Shown: positions 26,734 to 38,539 of the stretch, one piece after another
Layout: each line of letters begins with the position of its first letter
Numbering within the stretch: position 1 is the first letter of the stretch
Source: Fidelibacterota bacterium
Lineage (GTDB): Bacteria > Marinisomatota > Marinisomatia > Marinisomatales > TCS55
NCBI GenBank assembly: GCA_004124535.1
Contig: SCKQ01000007.1
Coordinates: 1-62,602 of the forward strand
Reading direction: 5' to 3'
DNA: 62,602 bases
Translations under genes and position numbers: made by a program
Notes under the pieces: model-generated
Told to the model about the DNA's origin: nothing
What the model saw: the letters and a program-made list of their open reading frames with translations, nothing else
The model's database searches: none

Positions 26734-27948
26734 ATGTTCGCTTATATTGAATCTCTGCGCATGGCCCTGAGTTCAATCTGGGGTAACAAGCTGCGAACAG
26801 CTTTAACCACGCTTGGCATTATCATTGGTATCTTGGCGGTTACACTAATGGGCACCCTTATTTCCGGTCTGGATCGCTCCTTTGAAAAGAGCATGTCATT
26901 TTTGGGGCGAGACGTGCTGTACATCGCCAAATATGAATGGTTCGGCGAACAGGAATGGTGGGAGATCCGCAATCGCCCTGATCTTAAAGTTGAATATGTA
27001 GAAAAATTAAAAGCCCAGAGTAAATACATCCAGGCAGCCGCACCTGTAACAATCCGAACTGCAAATATTACACGCAAAGATGAAATGGCCATGGGCATTA
27101 ACATTCTGGGCACAACTACCGAATTTGTACAAACAGCCTATATGAATATTGAGTCAGGACGTTTTTATACAGATGGCGAGGACCGCAGTGGTGCAAGAGT
27201 TATTGTGATTGGTTATGATGTGGCCAATGCACTGTTTGAAAATGAAAACCCCATCGGAGAAAAAGTAAAGATCGGGAATTATGTATTTCGTGTGGTTGGA
27301 GTTGCGGAAAAACAGGGCAAATTTTTGGGTTTGTTCAGCTTGGATAATCGTGCTATCATTCCGCTTGGAACTTATCAACGCATATTTTCTCGGCGGGGCT
27401 GGATGCGTCTTGATGTAAAAGTGGGTCAAGCAAATATTGATGACGCCAAGGATGAAATTACAGCAATTATGCGCCGCTTGCGGGGATTACATCCGCAAGA
27501 AAAAAATGATTTTGCTGTAAACCAGCAGGATGCCTTTCGACAGCAATATCAAACCATGAAAATTGCCATAGGTGGCACGGGCGTGTTTATTACTGTTCTT
27601 TCTCTCGTTGTAGGAGGTATTGGAATTATGAATATCATGTTTGTCTCCGTGAAAGAACGAACACGGGAGATCGGTGTACGCAAGGCCATCGGCGCCACAC
27701 AGGGGAGTATTATGCGCCAGTTTTTGTTGGAAGCCTTGTTCATTTGTTTATTTGGCGGATGCATAGGAATTATTCTGGCTTTAGGCGGTAGTTTTTTGAT
27801 TGATAAATACATGTTTCCATCTACCATGCCCATTTCCCTGGCTATTATTTCTCTGATATTGAGTTCAGTTGTTGGTATTGTTGCTGGATTAGCGCCATCG
27901 TATCGTGCTGCACGATTGGATCCTATTGAGGCATTGCGTTATGAGTGA
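26734..27948 (+). CDS. MacB-type ABC permease, first subunit
   Basis: 404 aa. Layout of the type VII (MacB/FtsX) permease: an N-terminal helix SLRMALSSIWGNKLRTALTTLGIIIGILAVTLMG, a large periplasmic domain (residues about 45-270), then three C-terminal helices around GGIGIMNIMFVSVKERTREIGVRKAIGAT, and the terminal ARLDPIEALRYE. The ATPase is a separate polypeptide, unlike E. coli MacB where it is fused. A second homologous permease follows, so the exporter is probably a heterodimer. Confidence 0.93.
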   Translation: MFAYIESLRMALSSIWGNKLRTALTTLGIIIGILAVTLMGTLISGLDRSFEKSMSFLGRDVLYIAKYEWFGEQEWWEIRNRPDLKVEYVEKLKAQSKYIQAAAPVTIRTANITRKDEMAMGINILGTTTEFVQTAYMNIESGRFYTDGEDRSGARVIVIGYDVANALFENENPIGEKVKIGNYVFRVVGVAEKQGKFLGLFSLDNRAIIPLGTYQRIFSRRGWMRLDVKVGQANIDDAKDEITAIMRRLRGLHPQEKNDFAVNQQDAFRQQYQTMKIAIGGTGVFITVLSLVVGGIGIMNIMFVSVKERTREIGVRKAIGATQGSIMRQFLLEALFICLFGGCIGIILALGGSFLIDKYMFPSTMPISLAIISLILSSVVGIVAGLAPSYRAARLDPIEALRYE

Positions 27949-27954
27949 ATTGGA

Positions 27955-27984
27955 TTAGGATTAAGTTAAGGATTTAGGATTAAG
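27955..27984 (+). repeat. short direct repeat between permease genes
   Basis: The 11-mer TTAGGATTAAG occurs at 27955-27965 and again at 27974-27984, period 19 bp, in the 38-bp gap between the two permease genes. The space between is also GGATT-rich, so it looks like slippage. It lies immediately upstream of the TTG start of the next gene, where it could influence ribosome access, but no function is evident. Confidence 0.55.
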
Positions 27985-27986
27985 AT

Positions 27987-29252
27987 TTGGGAATAGTAAA
28001 AAAAAGAGGACATTTTATAAATACACTGAAGGAAAGCCTGATCATGGCTCTCCAGTCCATCCGTCAGAATAAGTTGCGCTCATCACTGACATTGCTAGGT
28101 ATCGCTATTGGTGTATTTTCAGTCATTGGCGTCATGACGGCGATAACAACCCTGGAGGCATCCATTCAATCGGGATTGAACGTTTTTGGAGCCAATACAT
28201 TTTCTTTTCAAAAATATCCTGCTATCCATATAGGAGGTCACGGTTCTTGGGAAAAATTTTCAAAACGTAAAAGTATTACCTACGACCAGTATGATGCACT
28301 GCGGGAGCGGGCGAAAACAGCCGCTTTTGTCAGTGCTGGTGATGATGCCTGGGGGAAGTCCATCAAATATGGTGATAACCAGGCCAAACGTAACGTATCC
28401 CTTTTCGCAGGGGATGAGTGGACTACCCGGACATATAATACGACAATCGATGAAGGACGCAATATCACACACGGTGATGTCCATTATGGTCGGCGTGTTG
28501 TCATTTTAGGTGGCGATGCCATGGATCAGCTTTTTCCCTTTGAATACGCCTTGGGAAAAACTATCACCATTGATGGGATTGACTTCAAGGTGATCGGCAG
28601 CGCCGAAAGAAAAGGACAATCCTTTGGTGAAAGCCAGGATAATTATGTCATCATTCCCATCTCTACATATCTGCACCAGTTTGCCCATCAGCGTACATCC
28701 TTGAGCATTACGGTGGAAGCGCCCTCACCAGAACTATATGACAAAACGCTGGATGAAGCTATAGGTATTATGCGTACTATCCGTAAGGTTCCACCCGGTG
28801 AAGAAAATGATTTCGAAGTTGTCTCTAACTCACAACTCTTGGATACTTTTGGTTCGTTCACCAGTGGTGTGAAAGCCTTTGCTTTTGTAATCAGTATTAT
28901 TGCTTTGCTCGTAGCCGGGATTGGCATCATGAACATTATGCTAGTGTCTGTAACCGAACGCATTAAGGAAATTGGTATTCGCAAAGCTATCGGTGCCAAT
29001 AAGCGGGATATTATCACACAGTTTCTTGCTGAAGCAGTTTTCCTGAGTGAGATCGGCGGAATTGTAGGTGTGATTTTAGGAGTTGTAGGCGGAAACGTCG
29101 TTGCATTATTATTAAATATTCCGGCTGTGATTCCCATGGATTGGGTTGTCTATGGATTAGTTGTTTGCTCATTGATCGGTATCGGCTTTGGAATTTATCC
29201 AGCTTGGCGGGCTGCAAACCTCGATCCCATTGAATCGTTGCGTTTTGAATAA
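27987..29252 (+). CDS. MacB-type ABC permease, second subunit
   Basis: 421 aa from TTG 27987, or 402 aa from ATG 28044; the longer start keeps a basic leader KKRGHFINTLKESL that resembles other permeases and is slightly preferred. The N-terminal helix is MALQSIRQNKLRSSLTLLGIAIGVFSVIGVM, followed by a periplasmic domain and C-terminal helices with GIGIMNIMLVSVTERIKEIGIRKAIGAN and NLDPIESLRFE. Same family as the preceding permease but clearly diverged, so the pair is an old duplication. No ATPase domain is fused to it. Confidence 0.92.
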   Translation: MGIVKKRGHFINTLKESLIMALQSIRQNKLRSSLTLLGIAIGVFSVIGVMTAITTLEASIQSGLNVFGANTFSFQKYPAIHIGGHGSWEKFSKRKSITYDQYDALRERAKTAAFVSAGDDAWGKSIKYGDNQAKRNVSLFAGDEWTTRTYNTTIDEGRNITHGDVHYGRRVVILGGDAMDQLFPFEYALGKTITIDGIDFKVIGSAERKGQSFGESQDNYVIIPISTYLHQFAHQRTSLSITVEAPSPELYDKTLDEAIGIMRTIRKVPPGEENDFEVVSNSQLLDTFGSFTSGVKAFAFVISIIALLVAGIGIMNIMLVSVTERIKEIGIRKAIGANKRDIITQFLAEAVFLSEIGGIVGVILGVVGGNVVALLLNIPAVIPMDWVVYGLVVCSLIGIGFGIYPAWRAANLDPIESLRFE

Positions 29253-29312
29253 AATTTCTATCTTTATTGTCGGGTTTATCTCCTTAATTTTCCGCCAGGT
29301 TTTCGCCGGTAT

Positions 29313-29392
29313 ATGCTCAATCAGAACATTCTCAAAACGAACAATTTGAATCCGGTGGAAACGTGTCCCCGCTGTAAAATGGTTTTGCTCTC

Positions 29393-29396
<4 letters not shown>
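29313..29396 (+). CDS. possible 27-residue leader ORF with CPRC motif
   Basis: ATG 29313 to TGA 29394-29396 encodes 27 residues ending VETCPRCKMVLLS. Its stop overlaps the GTG start of kdsB (GTGA at 29393-29396), the same coupling used by many real gene pairs in this window. The frame is also open upstream of the ATG, so it may be the tail of a decayed small zinc-ribbon gene. No clear family; it could equally be chance in the 140-bp gap after the permease gene. Confidence 0.2.
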
Positions 29397-32515
<3,119 letters not shown>

Positions 32516-32523
<8 letters not shown>

Positions 32524-33076
32524 TACAAAAGCACTCTGCGCTAACATAAAAATGCTCATCTCCGATGTGGATGGTGTGCTTACGGATGGATCGGTTTATA
32601 AGGGTGCCAATGGTGAAGAATTAAAGCGGTTCAATATAACCGATGGTGCCGGTTCGGCCATTGCCCGTACCGCGGGACTAAAATTAGCTTTGATATCCGG
32701 GCGTTATTCAGAAGCCACAGCTATCCGGGCGGCAGAAATGAAAATTAACGAAGTGTATAACGGTACATTGGACAAGCGTGGCCCTTACAATGAGATCAAA
32801 GCAAAACATGGATTAAATGATGATGAAATCGCCTACATCGGCGATGATCTCATTGACCTTGTTATCATGGAACAAGTGGCCGTGCCCATCGCTGTAGCGA
32901 ATGCCTACGCTCCTGTAAAAGAGCAAGCAATCCATGTAACAGAAAAATCCGGCGGTCACGGCGCTTTCCGGGAAGCTCTCGAATGGATTCTCGCTGAACA
33001 GGGCAGGCTGGAAGAAGTATTGCTGGCCATCCGGAATGAGGTGCAGAATCCGCCGGAAACCGATCCTTATCATTAG
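32516..33076 (+). CDS. kdsC: Kdo-8-phosphate phosphatase, HAD family
   Basis: 186 aa. HAD motif I ISDVDGVLTDGS (nucleophile Asp and acid/base Asp), motif II LALISGR, a Lys in the DKRGPYNEIKAK region, and motif IV AYIGDDLIDL, the tetrameric C0-type HAD layout of KdsC. Removes phosphate from the KdsA product to give Kdo. Overlaps kdsA by 8 nt and is followed by lptC after 16 nt. Confidence 0.95.
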
Positions 33077-33092
33077 CGTTAACCTTCTGTAA

Positions 33093-33629
33093 ATGTTTAA
33101 ACTGAGTTTATCCTTAATGTTGGTATTCATGCTGGGCTGCACCGGCAGGGATGGATCTTCCGTATCTCAAACACGGGAAGGCCTCCCGGACCAAGAAAGC
33201 TGGAAAGTAACCATTACTCTCACTGATGCAGGCGTCACCCGTGCTATTATCCGCGCGGGGCACTTAGAAAAATACGATAACAGGCAGTTTATATTACTCG
33301 ATGACCATGTAGACGCTGATTTTTTTGATGAATTGGAAAACCACACCACCAATTTGAAATCAGCACTGGCGGAAATTGAAGAAGCATCGGACTTTATGCG
33401 GGCCATGAAAAATGTGGTGGTCGTTTCCGACAGCGGTGTAACGCTTTATACTGATACCTTGGTCTGGGACTCCAAAGAAGAGTTAATTTATACGGAGGTT
33501 AATGTTATGCTAACCACCGAAGAAGGAGATACCCTATACGGGATTGGTTTTGAATCAGACATTGCCCTGGAAAACTGGCGAATTCTCAAACCATCCGGTG
33601 TGACTTCTATAGAAGAAGATGAACAGTAA
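33093..33629 (+). CDS. lptC: LptC-like LPS export lipoprotein
   Basis: 178 aa. N-terminal lipoprotein signal with a lipobox ending LGC (Cys16). The following beta-rich region (KVTITLTDAGVTRAIIRAGHLEKYD, VVVSDSGVTLYTDTLVWDSKEELIYTEV) follows the LptC/OstA jellyroll pattern, where the LYTD.L.WD..... element is typical. Location between kdsC and lptB supports the assignment. The anchoring by lipid rather than a transmembrane helix is the form common in the FCB group. It delivers LPS from the inner membrane complex across the periplasm. Confidence 0.85.
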   Translation: MFKLSLSLMLVFMLGCTGRDGSSVSQTREGLPDQESWKVTITLTDAGVTRAIIRAGHLEKYDNRQFILLDDHVDADFFDELENHTTNLKSALAEIEEASDFMRAMKNVVVVSDSGVTLYTDTLVWDSKEELIYTEVNVMLTTEEGDTLYGIGFESDIALENWRILKPSGVTSIEEDEQ

Positions 33630-34353
33630 ATACACACTCAAAAGCCAAAACTTATCCAGGCAGTACGGTTCCCGCTGGGTCGTGACCGGAGTGGACCTGG
33701 AAGTAAGCCAGGGTGAGATAGTTGGACTGCTGGGTCCAAATGGCGCCGGAAAAACAACAACATTCTATATGATCACCGGTATGATCAAGCCTTCCAAAGG
33801 CCACATTTTCCTGGATGACCTTGAAATAACCAATGATGCCATGTATATGCGCTCACGAAAAGGTATTGGTTATCTGTCTCAGGAACCTTCCATTTTTGGT
33901 AAACTTTCTGTGGAAGATAATTTGAAACTGATCTTGGAAATGACGAAGTTTTCTAAAAAAGAACAGCAGGATAAAATTGATCAATTGCTGGAAGAATTAT
34001 CCATATCCCATTTGCGGAAAAACAAGGGCAATACACTTTCTGGCGGAGAAAGGCGACGTGTGGAAATTTGCCGGACGTTGTCCATGGATCCCAATTTCAT
34101 TTTACTGGATGAACCCTTTGCTGGCATAGACCCCATTGCCGTGGAAGATATTCAGCAGATCGTCCGTTCACTGAAAGACCGCAATATTGGTGTGCTGATT
34201 ACAGATCATAACGTTCGGGAAACATTATCAATAACAGATCGCTCATATTTGCTTTTTGACGGCCGTATTTTGAATTCCGGCACATCAGAATTCCTGGCCA
34301 ATGACGAAGAGGCGCGACGCCTGTATTTAGGCGAAAAATTCAGGTTGGACTAA
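33619..34353 (+). CDS. lptB: LPS export ABC transporter ATPase
   Basis: 244 aa. Walker A GPNGAGKTT, the Q-loop GYLSQEPSIFGKLSVEDNL, signature LSGGERRRVEICRTL, Walker B FILLDEPFAGIDPIAV and switch His in LITDHNVRETL are exactly the LptB pattern. Drives LPS extraction from the inner membrane together with LptF/LptG, which are not in this window. Start overlaps lptC by 11 nt and its stop overlaps the rpoN start. Confidence 0.96.
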   Translation: MNSKYTLKSQNLSRQYGSRWVVTGVDLEVSQGEIVGLLGPNGAGKTTTFYMITGMIKPSKGHIFLDDLEITNDAMYMRSRKGIGYLSQEPSIFGKLSVEDNLKLILEMTKFSKKEQQDKIDQLLEELSISHLRKNKGNTLSGGERRRVEICRTLSMDPNFILLDEPFAGIDPIAVEDIQQIVRSLKDRNIGVLITDHNVRETLSITDRSYLLFDGRILNSGTSEFLANDEEARRLYLGEKFRLD

Positions 34354-35690
34354 TGGCAACACTCGAACAACGCTTGGAGCAGAAGCAGGTACTCCAGCCT
34401 CAACAGATCCTGCAGGCTACCATCCTCCAGCTCAACACCGTCAATCTTGAAGAGCGCATACTGGAAGAATTGGAAACCAATCCCGCTCTTGATCAAATTG
34501 AAGGTACCAGTGAACCTGAAGAAGAAACAACGGATGATGAGGATGAGGATTTGGATTGGGAACAGGATAATGAATATGAACCTCCGAATGTGTATGAAAA
34601 AAAAGAATACAAAGATATGCCCATTCCTCAAAAGAAAGATTTTGTGGAATATTTGGCAGACCAACTGAACCTCTGTGATTTTAATGTTCAAGAACGGTTA
34701 ATAGCAGAAGAAATCATTTATAATTTGGATGAAAATGGCTATTTAGCCATGGATATGGAACTCATCAGCGACCGCTTTGAAATGGATTTATTGGATGTTT
34801 TACTGATATTGAAGAAAGTCCAGACGTTTGAACCCCATGGTATCGCTGCCCGAGATCTGCAGGAATGTTTACTTATTCAGATCGACAAATCTGAACATGC
34901 TGCTGCGTATAAGCTTGTAAATGAATTTTTTGATGATGTGGCCAATCACCGTTACGAACACCTTGCAGAAAAAGCAGGATATTCAAAAAATGAAATAAAA
35001 GCTGCGTTGGAAGTGATCAGCCATTTGAATCCCAAACCGGGCGCAGGACATGAAGGGGCTGAAACAATTTCAGTCATACCGGAATTGGTCGTGTATGAAC
35101 GGGAAAATAATTGGGTGATTGTCGTTAATGACAGCTGGCTGCCGGACGTACAAGTAAGCCGTGAATACGTAGATATGCTAGCCGGGGAACTAGATAAAAA
35201 AGCCAAATCATTTATTAAGAAAAAAGTGGATAATGCTATATGGTTCGTGGACGCCATTTCTGAACGGCGCAAAACTTTAACAGATGTGATGCGAGAGATC
35301 ATCAAACGGCAGCCGGAATTTTTCCGAGGCAACGTAGACCAACTAAGGCCTATGAAACTTCAGGATATTGCCGATGAATTGGAGTTGGACGTTTCCACTG
35401 TCAGCAGATCTACTCGAGGAAAATATGTTGATACAACTTATGGTATTTTTGAATTAAAATCATTCTTTACAGAAGGGATGATAACATCCAGTGGCGAGGA
35501 AATCAGCACCATGCAGATCAAGCGGCTGCTGAAAGAATTACTGGATGAGGAAGATAAACGACGTCCCTGTACCGATGATAAATTAAAGGAATTGTTAAAT
35601 GAACGAGGCTACCCTGTTGCGCGCAGGACTGTAGCAAAGTATCGTGAACAGTTACATGTTCCCGTAGCAAGGTTGCGTAAACAAATATGA
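34353..35690 (+). CDS. rpoN: RNA polymerase sigma-54 factor
   Basis: 445 aa. Region I activator-interacting QPQQILQATILQLNTVNLEERILEELETNPAL is at the N-terminus, an acidic low-complexity linker (residues about 50-80) follows, then the core-binding domain, the helix-turn-helix LKLQDIADELELDVSTVSRSTRGKYVDT, and the RpoN box ARRTVAKYRE near residue 426. Directs transcription from -24/-12 promoters with an enhancer-binding activator. The lptB-rpoN neighbourhood is conserved in many Gram-negatives. I found no convincing sigma-54 promoter in this window by eye. Confidence 0.97.
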   Translation: MATLEQRLEQKQVLQPQQILQATILQLNTVNLEERILEELETNPALDQIEGTSEPEEETTDDEDEDLDWEQDNEYEPPNVYEKKEYKDMPIPQKKDFVEYLADQLNLCDFNVQERLIAEEIIYNLDENGYLAMDMELISDRFEMDLLDVLLILKKVQTFEPHGIAARDLQECLLIQIDKSEHAAAYKLVNEFFDDVANHRYEHLAEKAGYSKNEIKAALEVISHLNPKPGAGHEGAETISVIPELVVYERENNWVIVVNDSWLPDVQVSREYVDMLAGELDKKAKSFIKKKVDNAIWFVDAISERRKTLTDVMREIIKRQPEFFRGNVDQLRPMKLQDIADELELDVSTVSRSTRGKYVDTTYGIFELKSFFTEGMITSSGEEISTMQIKRLLKELLDEEDKRRPCTDDKLKELLNERGYPVARRTVAKYREQLHVPVARLRKQI

Positions 35691-35714
35691 TTAAACATAA
35701 AATGGAGAAAAATA

Positions 35715-36674
35715 ATGCAAACTAAACGAGTTATAATCGGCGATAGAGAGGTCAGTATTCCTGTTCTAGGAATTTTTCCTATGATTGGCATAGGATTGGT
35801 CTTATGGCTGCTGACAGGTACGTATATCGTCGGTCCTGATGAAGTGGGCGTTGTGCAGACCTTTGGTAAGCATACCCGAATCTCTCAATCAGGATTAAAC
35901 TATCATTTACCCTATCCCATTGAAACAGTGCAAACACCGAAAGTCACAGAAGTAAAACGGGTTGAGATCGGTTTTAGGTCCATGGGTAATAACCAGTATC
36001 GCACGATTGAAAAAGAAAGTCTCATGCTAACTGGAGATGAAAATATCGTTGATGCTGAACTCATAGTGCAGTACAAGATTAAAGATCCAGTGGCCTATAC
36101 ATTTAATTTTGTCAAACCTGAACAGACTGTGAGGGAAGCAGCAGAGGCAACTTTGAGAACCATCATCGGCAGGCACAAGATTGACGAAGCATTGACTGCA
36201 GGTAAATTCATGATTCAGGAAGAATCAAAATTTTTGCTTCAATCCATTCTGGACAAATATGAAACAGGCATTTTTGTAGTTGCAGTCCAGCTCCAAGATG
36301 TGTCTCCGCCTAAACAGGTCATAGCGGCCTTTAAGGATGTAGCATCGGCCAAGGAAGACAAGAACCGTATGATTAACCAGGCGGAAGGTTACCGCAACAA
36401 TGTGATTCCAAAAGCCCGGGGTGAAGCCCAGGCCATGATCCGTGAAGCAGAAGGGTTCAGGGTAGCTCGTATTGCGCGCGCGGAAGGAGACGTAGCCAAG
36501 TTTAATGCTATGTTGGTGGAATATAAAAAAGGAAAGGATGTTACTCGCAAACGCATGTACCTGGAAACCATGGAAGAGATTCTGCCCAATATTGAAAAAT
36601 ATATCGTGCCTGATGGAAATGGCAGTAATCTCCTTAACCTCCTGAACTTGAATGCGCAAGGAGGTGTAAAATGA
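35715..36674 (+). CDS. hflK: HflK, membrane SPFH-domain protein
   Basis: 319 aa. An N-terminal membrane segment (residues about 14-38), then a band-7/SPFH domain (DEVGVVQTFGKHTRISQSGLNYHLPYPIE, VQYKIKDPVAYTFN) and a C-terminal coiled coil ending in Asn/Leu-rich residues. HflK and HflC form a large periplasmic-facing cage around FtsH and modulate its proteolysis. The gene starts 24 nt after rpoN and overlaps hflC by 4 nt (ATGA). Confidence 0.92.
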   Translation: MQTKRVIIGDREVSIPVLGIFPMIGIGLVLWLLTGTYIVGPDEVGVVQTFGKHTRISQSGLNYHLPYPIETVQTPKVTEVKRVEIGFRSMGNNQYRTIEKESLMLTGDENIVDAELIVQYKIKDPVAYTFNFVKPEQTVREAAEATLRTIIGRHKIDEALTAGKFMIQEESKFLLQSILDKYETGIFVVAVQLQDVSPPKQVIAAFKDVASAKEDKNRMINQAEGYRNNVIPKARGEAQAMIREAEGFRVARIARAEGDVAKFNAMLVEYKKGKDVTRKRMYLETMEEILPNIEKYIVPDGNGSNLLNLLNLNAQGGVK

Positions 36675-37516
36675 AAAAACCACTATTAGTCATTATTGTT
36701 TTAGGCCTCATCGTCTTTTTTACAACTGTGTTTACAGTGGATGAGCGCCAGCAGGTTGTCATTTTGCAATTTGGAGATCCGGTCCGCATTATTACTGAAC
36801 CTGGACTCCATTTCAAGCTCCCCGTCCCGTTTCAAAATATTGTTACGTTTGATGACAGGCTTTTGGAATATGATGTGGCTCCAGAAGAAGTATTGAGTAA
36901 AGATAAAAAATCACTCATCGTGGATAATTATGTGCGCTGGAAGATCATAGACCCTTTGGTCTTTTTGAAAACGGTTCAGGCGATTCCTACAGCAATTACG
37001 CGAATGGATGATATTATCTATTCAGAACTGCGTCGTGAATTAGGTACGCATAATATGACCGAAATCATCACGGAAGCACGTGAAGAGATTATGGAAAAAG
37101 TAACTCGAAACAGCGATGAAGCCACTGATCAATACGGCATTAAAGTTGTCGATGTACGAATCAAACGTGTGGACCTACCGAAAGAGAATGAACAATCCAT
37201 TTATGCCCGCATGGAAGCAGAACGGAATCGCCAGGCGAATAAATTCCGCTCTGAGGGAGACGAAGAAGCCCAGAAGATCCGCGCATCTACGGAAAAGGAT
37301 AAAACCATTATCCTGGCTGTGGCCTATAAAGAGTCTCAAGAAATCCGCGGTGTAGGAGAAGCTCGTGCTTTGGAGATTTATGCAAAAGCCTATAACAAGG
37401 ACGTTGACTTCTATGAATTCATGCGTACACTGGAAACATATAAAAAAGTGATTGATGACAAAACAACGCTGGTGCTGCCAGCGGATTCAAAACTGTTTAA
37501 AATGCTTTATGAGTAA
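36671..37516 (+). CDS. hflC: HflC, membrane SPFH-domain protein
   Basis: 281 aa. N-terminal membrane helix LLVIIVLGLIVFFTTVFTV followed by the HflC entry DERQQVVILQFGDPVRIITEPGLHFKLP, a band-7 domain (DNYVRWKIIDPLVF), the DVRIKRVDLPKENEQSIYARMEAERNRQAN helix typical of HflC, and a coiled-coil tail. Partner of the preceding HflK. Last gene of the kds/lpt/rpoN run: two strong hairpins follow directly. Confidence 0.93.
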   Translation: MKKPLLVIIVLGLIVFFTTVFTVDERQQVVILQFGDPVRIITEPGLHFKLPVPFQNIVTFDDRLLEYDVAPEEVLSKDKKSLIVDNYVRWKIIDPLVFLKTVQAIPTAITRMDDIIYSELRRELGTHNMTEIITEAREEIMEKVTRNSDEATDQYGIKVVDVRIKRVDLPKENEQSIYARMEAERNRQANKFRSEGDEEAQKIRASTEKDKTIILAVAYKESQEIRGVGEARALEIYAKAYNKDVDFYEFMRTLETYKKVIDDKTTLVLPADSKLFKMLYE

Positions 37517-37553
37517 CATTGTTACACATTGAAACGGTAAAACATAACTACTA

Positions 37554-37579
37554 AATTCGCTTTTGATTAAAAGCGAATT
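37554..37579 (+). other. perfect 11-bp hairpin ahead of terminator
   Basis: Arms 37554-37564 and 37569-37579 (AATTCGCTTTT / AAAAGCGAATT) pair perfectly with a GATT loop. It ends 3 nt before the terminator hairpin downstream. It has no T-run itself, so it is either an RNA-stabilising 3' structure for hflC mRNA, part of an attenuator-like pair with the next hairpin, or a protein-binding inverted repeat. Confidence 0.7.
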
Positions 37580-37582
37580 ATG

Positions 37583-37614
37583 AAAAAAAGGCTTCCCGGA
37601 GGAAGCCTTTTTTT
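37583..37614 (+). terminator. intrinsic terminator between hflC and argF
   Basis: Seven A residues, then stem GGCTTCC (37590-37596), loop CGGA, stem GGAAGCC (37601-37607), then seven T residues (37608-37614). The A and T tracts also pair, so it can work in both directions. It closes the envelope operon but stands only 13 nt before the argF start codon, so argF must rely on read-through, a regulated terminator, or a promoter overlapping the hairpin. Confidence 0.9.
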
Positions 37615-37627
37615 AAAAGGAAAAATA

Positions 37628-38539
37628 ATGGACAAACATTTTTTACATATTCAGGATTTATCAAAGGAAGAAATATTAAATATATTATCGTTAGCCAAAG
37701 ACCTGAAGTCCAAATTCCACAATAAAGAGGATTTCAAGCATTTCCATAATAAATCACTAGCTATGATCTTTGCCAAGCCTTCTGCCCGAACGCGCATATC
37801 CTTTGAGACCGGTTTTACTTGGATGGGCGGCCATGCCTTATTTTTGGGACCCAATGATATTGGTATAGGCAAGCGTGAAGCCATCAAGGATATCGCCCGG
37901 GTGGTCAGCCGCTACAATGATATAATCATGGCCCGGCTTTTTGACCATGCCCATATTCTGGAATTGGCTGAATATTCTGATTCGCCCATCGTAAACGGCC
38001 TCACCGATTACAATCATCCCTGCCAGGTAATAGCGGATATTCTCACCATCAGTGAGCACAGGGATTCGTTGGAAGACCTTCATGTTTGCTACGTAGGCGA
38101 TGGAAACAATGTTGTGCATTCCTGGCTGCAGTTGGCTTCCAGGCTGCCCATGAAATTCACCTGCATATGCCCGGAAGGGTTTACTCCGGATGAAGATACT
38201 GTGAAACTAGCACGAGAAAATAGCGGATCAGAAATTGTCATTACCCATGATCCCATTGGTGGTGTTCAAAGTGCCGATGTTATCTATACAGATGTATGGG
38301 CGTCCATGGGACAAAAAGATGAAGCGGAAGCCCGTGAAAAGCGGTTTGCAAGCTTTCAGGTCAACGGAGATATGATGGCTCGTACCGGTAAAGACGCTCT
38401 TTTCATGCATTGCCTGCCAGCCGAGCGGGGTCGTGAAACGACCGATGAAGTTATGGAAGCGGAATATTCGATTGTCTTTGATCAAGCTGAAAACCGTCTG
38501 CATGCGCAAAATGCCATTATGGTAGCTCTAACATCTTAA
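37628..38539 (+). CDS. argF: ornithine carbamoyltransferase
   Basis: 303 aa from ATG 37628, preceded by an AAGG at 37617-37620; an upstream in-frame ATG at 37580 lies inside the terminator hairpin and is rejected. Carbamoyl-phosphate motif KPSARTRISFE, NDIGIGKREAIKDIARVVSRY, HPCQVIADILTI, and the ornithine/transition-state HCLPAERGRE near the end are the OTCase hallmarks. The enzyme makes citrulline for arginine synthesis. An acetylornithine-type variant cannot be fully excluded because the family is close, but the motif set is that of OTCase. Confidence 0.9.
   Translation: MDKHFLHIQDLSKEEILNILSLAKDLKSKFHNKEDFKHFHNKSLAMIFAKPSARTRISFETGFTWMGGHALFLGPNDIGIGKREAIKDIARVVSRYNDIIMARLFDHAHILELAEYSDSPIVNGLTDYNHPCQVIADILTISEHRDSLEDLHVCYVGDGNNVVHSWLQLASRLPMKFTCICPEGFTPDEDTVKLARENSGSEIVITHDPIGGVQSADVIYTDVWASMGQKDEAEAREKRFASFQVNGDMMARTGKDALFMHCLPAERGRETTDEVMEAEYSIVFDQAENRLHAQNAIMVALTS

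Noticed and set aside
34500..34620. Repetitive acidic stretch within rpoN as a separate repeat element
   Set aside because: It encodes the acidic linker of sigma-54, which is common in the family.
37580..37627. Longer argF starting at ATG 37580
   Set aside because: That ATG lies in the terminator hairpin and adds 16 residues foreign to OTCases; ATG 37628 has a ribosome-binding site and the family start.
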